Shown piece after piece: positions 1 to 5,398 of a DNA stretch of 5,398 nt; positions within the stretch are counted from its first letter, which is position 1; every line of letters begins with the position of its first letter. Both the position numbers and the translations under genes were made by a program. Source of the stretch: Nitrospinae bacterium CG22_combo_CG10-13_8_21_14_all_47_10 (lineage in GTDB: Bacteria; Nitrospinota; Nitrospinia; Nitrospinales; VA-1); the NCBI GenBank assembly GCA_002786505.1, contig PCTK01000155.1, positions 1-5,398 of the forward strand, read 5' to 3'. The notes under the pieces are model-generated. The model ran no database searches and was not told where the DNA came from. It worked only from the letters and a program-made list of their open reading frames with translations.

Positions 1-693
1 AAGCCTTTTACCTCATACAAAGTTTATAACGGCAATCTCTTTGAGCAGGTGGACAAGGCGGTTGCATTTGTGTTGGACATTCTCAAGCAGGCGGTTATTC
101 AGCAGGAACATACGCCGCAATTCAAGCGACCGTTTGAGATCCCGATCTTTGCGATTCAGGAGGCGATTGTCAACGCGCTTGCCCACAGGAATTACAACGT
201 GACTTCCGGTGTGCAGGTTATGGTTTTCAGTGATCGGCTGGAAATATGGAATTCAGGGAGCCTGCCTCCGGAACTTGGTGTTGAGGATTTAAGAAAGCCG
301 CATACTTCGTATCCTGCCAATCCGTTTCTGGCGAACGCGCTATATTTTGCGGATTATATTCAGAAGATGGGTTCTGGTACTCTTGAGATGATCGAACAGT
401 GCCGGGCGCAAAACGCTCCCGATCCAGAATTCGTATTGATTCGTAATGTGGAATTCAGGACGATTTTGCCAAGAGATATGTTTACTGCCGATGCATTAAC
501 CAATATGGGGCTGAATGAGCGCCAGATTAAAGCAGTAACATATGTCAAAGAAAAGGGCAGGATAACTAACCGGGAGTACCGACAACTGAACAACATTTCA
601 GATGAAGGTGCAAGACGAGATTTGAGTGTTCTTTTAGAAAAGAAGATATTCAGAACACAGGGCAGAGGCAGAAGTTCAAGCTATATTTTGTAA
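1..693 (+). CDS. AlbA/RecG-like ATP-binding transcriptional regulator, C-terminal part (5' end outside window)
   Basis: The frame is open from the first base, so the gene starts upstream; the GTG at 49 is internal and not a credible start. 230 codons are visible. They resemble the C-terminal half of the 'putative DNA-binding/ATP-binding' family (AlbA_2/Schlafen-like N-terminus, then a divergent GHKL ATPase module, HATPase_c_4). An N-box-like motif EAIVNALAHRNY lies at nt 160-195. It is followed by DRLEIWNSGSLPP (nt 232-270), the usual 'SDRLEIxNPG' strand-loop of this family, and by KMGSGTLEMIEQC (from nt 364), the glycine-rich ATP-lid region. The last 60 or so codons (from about nt 511) look like a winged helix: ERQIKAVTYVKEKGRITNREY, then a recognition-helix-like stretch and a basic tail. 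Members are common in accessory regions and are assumed to be ATP-binding regulators; target and ligand are unknown. No frameshift is seen. Confidence 0.85.
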   Translation, partial: KPFTSYKVYNGNLFEQVDKAVAFVLDILKQAVIQQEHTPQFKRPFEIPIFAIQEAIVNALAHRNYNVTSGVQVMVFSDRLEIWNSGSLPPELGVEDLRKPHTSYPANPFLANALYFADYIQKMGSGTLEMIEQCRAQNAPDPEFVLIRNVEFRTILPRDMFTADALTNMGLNERQIKAVTYVKEKGRITNREYRQLNNISDEGARRDLSVLLEKKIFRTQGRGRSSSYIL

Positions 694-946
694 GACGCTT
701 TTGGCGAATCTGTGGCGACTGGTTGGTGATTGTGGCGATTAGTTGGCGATTAGCGTTAAGACATTCAGAAAGTCAACGGGACAAAGGGGACATTAAAGGG
801 ATACAAACGGGACAGGCGATTTCGCCGAGTTTTCTGTGGCTTTTTGGCATGGCCCGTTCGCTTCGAATCGAATAATGGATATTCGTCCAAGGCCTGAAGA
901 CTGCATAAAGTGGGCGCAAAAACGCGTCTCCTTGGTTCGCCAAACG
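694..946. other. gene-free spacer with degenerate small repeats and REP-like fragment
   Basis: I see no coding frame here. Three things stand out. First, from about 702 to 755 the word TGGCGA recurs, including two back-to-back copies of TGGCGATTAG near 731-752. Second, about 776-816 carries irregular 10-11 bp units built on GGGACA or GGGATA (ACGGGACAAAGGGGACATT and AAACGGGACAGG). These resemble the GGGGACA-rich DNA often found beside REP-associated tyrosine transposases, but no transposase is present. Third, there is a perfect 6-bp inverted repeat, CGAATA/TATTCG, at 869-885. A short TTGG-TTCG-CCAA hairpin at 932-943 sits just before the proposed cassette boundary. Confidence 0.4.
901..916 (+). 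repeat. 16-bp direct repeat CTRCATAAAGTGGGCG, left copy
   Basis: CTGCATAAAGTGGGCG here and CTACATAAAGTGGGCG at 2559-2574 differ at one base and bracket the proposed cassette. The right arm of the attC-like site (2449-2460, TGCATAAAGGGG) is a close relative lacking one T. The copies could be remains of attC right arms or the edges of an older insertion. No function can be assigned. Confidence 0.6.
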
Positions 947-961
947 TTATGTGTCAGGATA

Positions 962-967
962 GAGAGG
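962..967 (+). promoter_or_regulatory. ribosome binding site of the ATPase-HExxH gene
   Basis: GAGAGG lies seven bases before the ATG at 975. This fixes the start of the large gene and leaves only about 28 bases between the cassette edge and the start codon. Confidence 0.75.
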
Positions 968-974
968 TTGTCAT

Positions 975-2366
975 ATGAAGAAGTTTGATCTCAATATCGA
1001 GAAAATTCTTGAAGATTGGGAGATGCATCATGCGATTAGGGAAATAATCGCGAATGCGTTAGACGAGCAGTTATTAACGAAAACGGATGACGCTATAATT
1101 TCTAAAAAGGGAAAATCTTGGATCATCCGTGACTTTGGTCGCGGGTTAAAGTATTCACACCTGACGCAAAATGAAAATCCAGAAAAACTTTCCAACGGCA
1201 ATGTTATTGGAAAGTTTGGTATTGGATTGAAAGATGCACTTGCAACCTTTGACAGAAGAGGAGTGATTGTTTCTGCAAAATCACGACACGCCCGCATATC
1301 CATAGAAAGGTCTCCGAAGCAGGGATTCCAAGACATTCAAACATTACATGCAGTAATTTTAGACCCTACTGATAAAAACTTTATAGGTACAGAGTTCGAG
1401 CTAAAGGGTGTAACAGGCACCGATGTTGGCACAGCGAAAAAGCTATTTCTGAAATTCTCTGGCGAAGAGGTCATAGAAACGACAAAGCAAGGGCAAGTTG
1501 TTAAACGAAACGGAAAGCATGGAAACATTTATATAAACGGCGTAAAAGTATCAGTAGAAGATAATTTTTTATTTAGCTACAACATTACGAAGTTAAGCTC
1601 ACCAATTAAGAAGGCTCTCAATAGAGAGCGGTCTAATGTTGGCAGAAGCGCCTATGCGGAATCTGTTAAAAAGATATTGCTCTCATCAAAGGAAGAAGAG
1701 GTTGCAGAAATTCTGGCAAAGGATTTACCGAATATTAGCAGAGGTATTGCGCATGATGAGTTGACGTGGGTCGATGTTCAAGAACACTCAGTTAAGATTT
1801 TGAATCTGAGAGGAAAATATATTTTCGTTACTTCTATTGAGGCAATGCAGCATCCTGACATGATTGACCATGCGAAAGATAGTGGTCATGAGGTCATCAT
1901 CATACCCGAAAACTTAAAAGAAAAGATTCAAGGAGCCAGAGATTTATCTGGAAATCCAATTATCGATATCGGTCAATTTGTTGAAAATTACAATGATAGT
2001 TTTGAATTTAACTTTATCAATCCAGAAAAATTTAGTAACAAGGAAAGAATGGTTTATCAGTTTACGCCTAAGATACTCAAATTATTTGGTCGGGTTCCAA
2101 AAAAAGTCAAAGAAATCAAAATATCCTCTACTATGAGGAAGGATTTTTATGGCGAAACGAAAACTCTTGGTTGCTGGGATCAGAAAACAAGCTCAATTGT
2201 TTTAGCTCGCAAAACATTGAAATCACTTTCAACCTACTCTGGTACTCTGATTCATGAGCTAGTACACGCCGAGACTGGGTATGGTGATGTTACTAGAGCA
2301 TTTGAGAGTTCGTTGACTGAAAAGATTGGTGACTTTTGCAACCGCATCCTTAAAAAGTCAGAATAG
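975..2366 (+). CDS. GHKL ATPase (Hsp90/histidine-kinase-like) fused to a C-terminal HExxH metallopeptidase-like motif
   Basis: 463 codons, ATG start supported by GAGAGG seven bases upstream. Residues 1 to about 150 carry the Bergerat-fold ATP site. The N-box is REIIANALDE (E23, N27, D30), the G1 box is IIRDFGRGL (D53, G55, G57), the G2 lid is GKFGIGLKDAL (79-89), and a late strand reads IGTEFELKG. Residues about 150-240, ending in NRERSNVGR, resemble the S5-like second domain of such ATPases. The middle (about 245-410) is not recognised. Near the C-terminus HELVH (427-431) is followed by FE (443-444); H427, H431 and E444 have the layout of zinc ligands in HExxH...E metallopeptidases, with E428 as catalytic base. 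An ATP-gated protease or peptidase-like switch is an inference. No signal peptide or membrane segment is visible, so it is probably cytoplasmic. Its DNA is visibly more AT-rich than dnaX, which fits horizontal transfer. Confidence 0.85.
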   Translation: MKKFDLNIEKILEDWEMHHAIREIIANALDEQLLTKTDDAIISKKGKSWIIRDFGRGLKYSHLTQNENPEKLSNGNVIGKFGIGLKDALATFDRRGVIVSAKSRHARISIERSPKQGFQDIQTLHAVILDPTDKNFIGTEFELKGVTGTDVGTAKKLFLKFSGEEVIETTKQGQVVKRNGKHGNIYINGVKVSVEDNFLFSYNITKLSSPIKKALNRERSNVGRSAYAESVKKILLSSKEEEVAEILAKDLPNISRGIAHDELTWVDVQEHSVKILNLRGKYIFVTSIEAMQHPDMIDHAKDSGHEVIIIPENLKEKIQGARDLSGNPIIDIGQFVENYNDSFEFNFINPEKFSNKERMVYQFTPKILKLFGRVPKKVKEIKISSTMRKDFYGETKTLGCWDQKTSSIVLARKTLKSLSTYSGTLIHELVHAETGYGDVTRAFESSLTEKIGDFCNRILKKSE

Positions 2367-2393
2367 CGAAACAGTACTCGCAATAATACCAGC

Positions 2394-2466
2394 ATATAAC
2401 AATCGTATGCACACGGACAGCAAAAGCGCCGCTTTTTGCTACCGGTAATGCATAAAGGGGTTACCC
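2394..2466 (+). other. putative attC recombination site of an integron cassette
   Basis: The order and spacing match attC. Left core R'' ATATAAC (2394-2400) is followed by a 5-base spacer AATCG, L'' starting TATGCA (2406-2411), a central stem AAAAGCG/CGCTTTTTGCT around 2421-2440, L' TGCATA (2449-2454), a 5-base spacer AAGGG, and a right core GTTACCC (2460-2466). TATGCA and TGCATA are perfectly complementary and the central stem is nearly so; unpaired bases in the left arm are typical. The right core is weak (GTTA only), which the mobile-element entry explains by insertion at a non-attC target. The site starts 28 bases after the stop codon at 2366. Another possibility is an ordinary imperfect terminator stem, but the symmetric 5-base spacers argue for attC. 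Confidence 0.55.
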
Positions 2467-2558
2467 ATTAGTACCCCATTCGGGGCATGAAGGCTAGGGA
2501 TATAACTCAGGCTCCGTGTCAACAGATAAACTTCTCCCTATCCTCATGCAGGCGACGT

Positions 2559-2574
2559 CTACATAAAGTGGGCG
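2559..2574 (+). repeat. 16-bp direct repeat CTRCATAAAGTGGGCG, right copy
   Basis: Partner of the copy at 901-916 with one mismatch. It lies in the gene-free stretch 2467-2643 upstream of the DsrE-like gene. Outside the 16 bp the two flanks do not match. Confidence 0.6.
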
Positions 2575-2594
2575 GAGCGCAACGAACACGATTT

Positions 2595-2620
2595 AAAGCC
2601 CTATCACTATGGGCTTGTTT
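2595..2620 (+). terminator. hairpin with short T-run upstream of the DsrE-like gene
   Basis: AAGCCC (2596-2601) and GGGCTT (2611-2616) form a perfect six-pair stem over a nine-base loop, followed by GTTTT. It could end transcripts coming from the left or act in the leader of the gene starting at 2644. The T-run is short, so the call is tentative. Confidence 0.35.
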
Positions 2621-2643
2621 TGACCAACTAAGAAGAGCGTACT

Positions 2644-2964
2644 ATGAAGATCGGCATTATTATTTCAAGCAACGATGCGGAAACATGCTGGAACGCTCTG
2701 CGCTATGCTAACTTTTGCCTCGGGCAAAAGGACGAGGCCAAGGTCTTTCTTATGGGCAAAGGCGTTGAATACCAAAAAGTTGCCACGGACAAATTTAATA
2801 CTGTTGAACAGGCCGAGAAGTTTCTCAAATCTAGCGGCAAGATATTTGCTTGCGGCACCTGCATCAAGTCCCGGGAACAGGAAGAAAGCGAAATGTGCCC
2901 AATCTCGACGATGAAGGACATGCACGACATTGTGAAGGAAAGCGATAGGGTAGTGACATTTTAA
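2644..2964 (+). CDS. DsrE/DsrF-like family protein
   Basis: 106 codons. The N-terminus MKIGIIISSNDAETCWNALR gives the first strand and helix of the DsrE fold, followed by the typical AKVFLMGKGVE strand-turn. FACGTCIKSR holds a CxxC pair (C70, C73) at the place where DsrE/TusD-type proteins carry their persulfide-accepting cysteine. The length is normal for small stand-alone DsrE proteins. Family members pass sulfur or act in thiol/redox processes in the cytoplasm; the substrate here is unknown. A weak AAGAAGAG lies ahead of the start. The stop codon overlaps the next start (TAATG), so it is translationally coupled to the DUF202 gene. It is not a full dsrEFH set: no neighbours of that operon are present, so I give no symbol. 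Confidence 0.85.
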   Translation: MKIGIIISSNDAETCWNALRYANFCLGQKDEAKVFLMGKGVEYQKVATDKFNTVEQAEKFLKSSGKIFACGTCIKSREQEESEMCPISTMKDMHDIVKESDRVVTF

Positions 2965-3224
2965 TGGACCTCAGGGATGAGTTGGCCATACAACGAACGA
3001 TCTTGGCGAACCAGCGCACGTTACTGTCGTTTTTTACCGCATCCCTGGCTATCGCGGTTGCAGGCGTTACGCTGATTCGCTTTTTCGAGGGCCACTGGGC
3101 TCATTGGGCAGGATGGGCATTGTTGCCTTGCGCTGTGATTCTTTTTATATACGGGTTCAAAAACTATTTTTCACATAAGCGCACTATTGCAACGGCATAC
3201 GAATCCCGGATCGGATCTCAATGA
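2964..3224 (+). CDS. DUF202 family small membrane protein (YidH-like)
   Basis: 86 codons starting at the ATG inside the TAATG overlap with the DsrE-like gene. The N-terminus has the DUF202 signature, a repeated RTxLAxxRTLL pattern (RTILANQRTLLSFF, residues 11-24). Two membrane segments follow, about residues 20-40 and 47-66. The connecting loop (about 41-50) is rich in H and W, and a basic stretch, KNYFSHKR (66-73), follows the second helix. It is expected in the inner membrane. The function of DUF202 proteins is unknown. The one-base overlap implies co-translation with the DsrE-like protein, so a membrane partner role is possible but unproven. Length and motifs are complete, with no sign of damage. 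Confidence 0.85.
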   Translation: MDLRDELAIQRTILANQRTLLSFFTASLAIAVAGVTLIRFFEGHWAHWAGWALLPCAVILFIYGFKNYFSHKRTIATAYESRIGSQ

Positions 3225-3233
3225 GAGTGAGCT

Positions 3234-3293
3234 ATGAATGAAGAAAATTATAAAAAGTTTCCGCAGAATAAGAAATTAAAAGGGATATCTTAA
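3234..3293 (+). CDS. possible 19-codon peptide in the DsrE-DUF202 operon
   Basis: ATG at 3234 opens MNEENYKKFPQNKKLKGIS and stops at TAA 3291-3293. The frame begins nine bases after the DUF202 stop, behind GAGAGTGAG, and its stop overlaps the next ATG as TAATG, repeating the junction seen at 2964. The peptide is very basic and matches nothing I know. It may be a leader peptide, the remnant of a gene start, or chance. Confidence 0.3.
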   Translation: MNEENYKKFPQNKKLKGIS

Positions 3294-3385
3294 TGGACAG
3301 CAATATATTAGTGGCGGCTATAACATCATCCAGCGCGATTTTGGTGGCCGGTAACGTTTTATCTAACCAAGAGGCATCAGTTTGA
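3293..3385 (+). pseudogene. truncated N-terminus of a small membrane-anchored protein
   Basis: 30 codons beginning MDSNILVAAITSSSAILVAG, preceded by AAAGGGA at a proper distance. This looks like the single N-terminal membrane anchor of a widespread family of uncharacterised proteins, in which the anchor is normally followed by a charged coiled stretch and a much longer body. Here the frame ends after about ten unrelated residues, exactly where the tRNA-Ser fragment begins, so the rest of the gene seems to have been lost at the island boundary. Its start overlaps the stop of the preceding tiny frame. A genuine 30-residue membrane peptide cannot be excluded. Confidence 0.45.
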
Positions 3386-3456
3386 GGCCGAAGGCGGTTG
3401 ACTCGAAATCAACTGTACCTGTGAGGGTACCGGGGGTTCGAATCCCCCCCTCCGCC
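3386..3456 (+). pseudogene. 3' fragment of tRNA-Ser(CGA), probable attachment-site remnant
   Basis: From GGCCGAAGGCG onward this is a class II tRNA-Ser. The anticodon stem GTTGA/TCAAC (3397-3401, 3409-3413) encloses loop CTCGAAA with anticodon CGA at 3404-3406. The long variable arm GTACC/GGTAC (3415-3419, 3426-3430) and the T arm GGGGG-TTCGAAT-CCCCC are intact. Upstream there is no D-stem 5' strand and no acceptor 5' strand. The acceptor 3' strand is two bases short compared with the neighbouring tRNA-Ser, and the end reads GCCTG instead of GCCA. The gene is therefore a 3' piece, not a working tRNA. Such pieces are left at the far end of elements that integrate into tRNA 3' ends. Confidence 0.75.
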
Positions 3457-3467
3457 TGCCCGCCGCG

Positions 3468-3551
3468 GGGGCAACTGGCAATAGCTTGTTGGGCCGAGAG
3501 AATGTTTGCCGGCAAGATAAAGATATTGCAGTTATCCGCGGAGATTCTCCG
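3468..3551 (+). repeat. 84-bp tRNA-associated repeat, copy A
   Basis: Matches 3899-3982 at 81 of 84 positions (three transitions). It begins GGGGCAACTGGCAATAGC and ends in CGGAGATTCTCCG, a small palindrome. Its left flank from 3451 (TCCGCCTGCCCGCCGC) also resembles the start of partial copy C at 3979-4018. It lies directly behind the tRNA-Ser(CGA) fragment. Confidence 0.9.
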
Positions 3552-3718
3552 CCAATATTGAAAATAAAGAGGTTTAGAGGATTTAAGGTCGATTTAACCT
3601 TGAATCTTGGGACAGATGAATCTAGAATACAGCACGCTATGATTGTGGTCGGGACCAACGTCGGTAGCTCTTAATAAACGGACGTGTTCTCGGCCTTTTT
3701 TGTTAGAATAAGACCCGG
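3552..3718. other. gene-free stretch
   Basis: A 62-codon frame (3486-3674) crosses the repeat into this stretch, but its first third lies in repeat DNA, it has no ribosome binding site and it matches nothing known; I do not call it a gene. There is a short inverted repeat AAGGT/ACCTT at 3585-3601. A T-run at 3696-3701 has only weak pairing upstream, so I do not call it a terminator. Confidence 0.4.
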
Positions 3719-3765
3719 GCCCTGCTCCTGATATTAGGAGGCAATTGGGCAAATGTTATTTTTTG
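3719..3765 (+). terminator. bulged hairpin followed by T-run, possible terminator
   Basis: GCCC (3719-3722) pairs with GGGC (3747-3750), and the inner CTCCT (3725-3729) pairs with AGGAG (3736-3740) over the loop GATATT. AAATGTTATTTTTT follows. The bulges near 3741-3746 weaken the stem. It would isolate the tRNA-Ser(GGA) gene from transcription arriving from the left. Confidence 0.35.
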
Positions 3766-3793
3766 CCGGATAAATAATATGGCGCCCTATGCT
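3763..3793 (+). promoter_or_regulatory. possible promoter of tRNA-Ser(GGA)
   Basis: TTGCCG (3763-3768) and TATGCT (3788-3793) are spaced 19 bases apart, with the -10 box seven bases before the tRNA. The spacing is two bases longer than ideal, so this is tentative. Confidence 0.3.
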
Positions 3794-3800
3794 TTTAGCG

Positions 3801-3890
<90 letters not shown>

Positions 3891-3898
3891 CTGCTTGA

Positions 3899-3982
3899 GG
3901 GGCAACTGGCAATAGCTCGTTGGGCCGAGAAAATGTTTGCCAGCAAGATAAAGATATTGCAGTTATCCGCGGAGATTCTCCG
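3899..3982 (+). repeat. 84-bp tRNA-associated repeat, copy B
   Basis: Near-identical partner of 3468-3551 (three differences). It is joined directly to partial copy C, giving a 97-base period. Inside are short hairpins: CTCG/CGAG around 3916-3929 and the CGGAG/CTCCG palindrome at the end. Confidence 0.9.
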
Positions 3983-4018
3983 TCTGCTTGCCGCAGGGGC
4001 AACTGGCAACGGCTTATT
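3979..4018 (+). repeat. partial third copy (C) of the tRNA-associated repeat
   Basis: 33 of 40 positions match 3451-3490, including the shared block GGGGCAACTGGCAA at 3996-4009. Similarity stops at about 4018. It begins in the TCCG that ends copy B. Confidence 0.75.
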
Positions 4019-4067
4019 TAGCAGAGATTAATGGTTGCTCGCAAGTTAGAGCAATTGCATATTTCCT

Positions 4068-4088
4068 GTGGAGGAACTCCACTAAAAT
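4068..4088 (+). promoter_or_regulatory. probable -10 region of ffs with an abutting palindrome
   Basis: TAAAAT at 4083-4088 lies eleven bases before the mature SRP RNA and is a good -10 box. Directly upstream GTGGAG-GAA-CTCCAC (4068-4082) is a perfect inverted repeat filling the spacer. TTGCAT (4055-4060) is the best -35 word, but its 22-base spacing is too long, so the -35 element is uncertain. A second inverted repeat, TTGCTC/GAGCAA, lies at 4035-4054. Confidence 0.35.
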
Positions 4089-4099
4089 ATTGGCAGTTT

Positions 4100-4194
4100 T
4101 GTTGGGCCTCACGCAACGTGGCTTTGTGAAACCCGTCAGATCCGGAAGGAAGCAGCGGTAGCAAAATCCCATGTGTGCTGTGAGTTCCCCAACA
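4100..4194 (+). ncRNA. ffs: signal recognition particle RNA, small (4.5S) type
   Basis: The conserved domain IV core GTCAGATCCGGAAGGAAGCA (4135-4154) contains the GGAA tetraloop and the asymmetric loop that bind Ffh. The flanking arms close into one long hairpin: TGTTGGG (4100-4106) with CCCAACA (4188-4194), and CTCAC (4108-4112) with GTGAG (4180-4184). The length of about 95 bases and the lack of an Alu domain fit the 4.5S form of Gram-negative bacteria. The RNA pairs with Ffh to deliver nascent membrane proteins to FtsY. Its place just upstream of dnaX is a common bacterial arrangement. Ends are set from the pairing and may be off by a few bases. Confidence 0.95.
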
Positions 4195-4233
4195 ACTCTG
4201 CCTTATAATCCAACACAGGGAACCACCCCAGCT

Positions 4234-4249
4234 CTTCTTTAAAAAGAAG
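4234..4249 (+). terminator. short A/T-rich hairpin between ffs and dnaX
   Basis: CTTCTTT and AAAGAAG pair perfectly over an AA loop. There is no T-run behind it, so as a terminator of ffs it is doubtful; it may simply be a leader hairpin of dnaX. Confidence 0.2.
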
Positions 4250-4309
4250 GGCCCAATAAACTTTGCTGGCGATCAGCGGTACCCTGCAAACCGTCAGCCC
4301 TCTGAAATA

Positions 4310-5398
<1,089 letters not shown>

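Larger units (their letters stand above)
947..2460 (+). mobile_element. putative single integron-type gene cassette
   Basis: The segment begins inside a GTTATGT core (946-952) and ends in a folded attC-like site whose right core begins with the G at 2460. It holds one gene with a 28-base leader and no room for its own terminator, the compact layout normal for gene cassettes. If it is closed into a circle, the attC right core becomes G + TTATGT. That is complementary at 6 of 7 positions to the left core ATATAAC (2394-2400), which is the pairing a real attC needs. In the linear form the right core is GTTACCC, pairing at only four positions, as expected when a cassette sits next to unrelated DNA. 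No integrase gene or second clear attC is in the window, so this may be a lone cassette at a secondary site. Confidence 0.5.

Noticed and set aside
903..952. A second attC upstream of the cassette, from GCATAAA to GTTATGT
   Set aside because: The ends pair at 5 of 7 positions and TGGGCG/CGCCA can pair inside, but the span is only 50 bases and the spacers are unequal, so it does not meet attC geometry.
2487..2711. 74-codon frame starting upstream of the DsrE-like gene
   Set aside because: It overlaps the well-supported DsrE-like gene in another frame, has no family resemblance and crosses the 2595-2620 hairpin.
3361..3456. A complete tRNA-Ser(CGA) gene
   Set aside because: I tried to place a 5' acceptor and D-stem from about 3368 onward; the bases there do not pair with the 3' acceptor strand or with the GGC of the D arm, so only a 3' fragment is present.
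3486..3674. 62-codon frame running out of repeat copy A
   Set aside because: The start lies inside the 84-bp repeat, there is no ribosome binding site, and the protein matches nothing known. It could be a gene remnant but cannot be supported.
3651..3701. Terminator before the T-run at 3696-3701
   Set aside because: Only ACGTC/GACGT pairs, with an 18-base loop and nothing next to the T-run.

Overview
The window reads as the junction between a mobile or accessory region (left, about 1-3385) and conserved core chromosome (right, about 3386-5398). The right side carries a tRNA-Ser gene, the small (4.5S-type) signal recognition particle RNA gene ffs, and dnaX, in that order on the + strand. The compact SRP RNA without an Alu domain and the form of DnaX suggest a Gram-negative bacterium. 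A Desulfobacterota- or Nitrospinota-like lineage is possible, but that is only an impression from the proteins.

Left to right: (1) 1-693 is the C-terminal part of an AlbA/RecG-like ATP-binding regulator (GHKL-type ATPase plus winged helix) that begins outside the window. (2) 694-946 has no gene, but holds small degenerate repeats and a fragment resembling REP/RAYT-associated DNA. (3) 947-2460 looks like a single integron-type gene cassette. It starts at a GTTATGT core, carries one 463-codon gene directly behind a ribosome binding site, and ends in a folded attC-like site. The gene joins an N-terminal GHKL (Hsp90/histidine-kinase-like) ATPase to a C-terminal HExxH metallopeptidase-like motif. 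(4) 2644-3224 is a translationally coupled pair: a DsrE-family sulfur-relay-like protein and a DUF202 two-helix membrane protein. Two tiny ORFs follow (3234-3293 and 3293-3385); the second looks like the cut-off membrane-anchor N-terminus of a larger protein.

At about 3386 the sequence changes abruptly into the 3' part of a tRNA-Ser(CGA), from the D-loop to the acceptor, with no 5' half. This is what integration into the 3' end of a tRNA gene leaves at the far end of an element, so I read it as the right attachment-site boundary of a genomic island. The intact tRNA-Ser(CGA) would lie off-window to the left. An 84-bp repeat follows both this fragment and the intact tRNA-Ser(GGA), with 81 of 84 positions identical, and a partial third copy follows the second.

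The core genes are housekeeping: tRNA-Ser(GGA) for translation, ffs for co-translational membrane targeting, and dnaX for the DNA polymerase III clamp loader. The dnaX reading frame is open to the last base of the window (363 codons seen). The accessory genes do not form an obvious single pathway. The ATPase-HExxH gene is the most plausible candidate for an uncharacterised function, possibly stress- or defence-related, but nothing in the window proves that.
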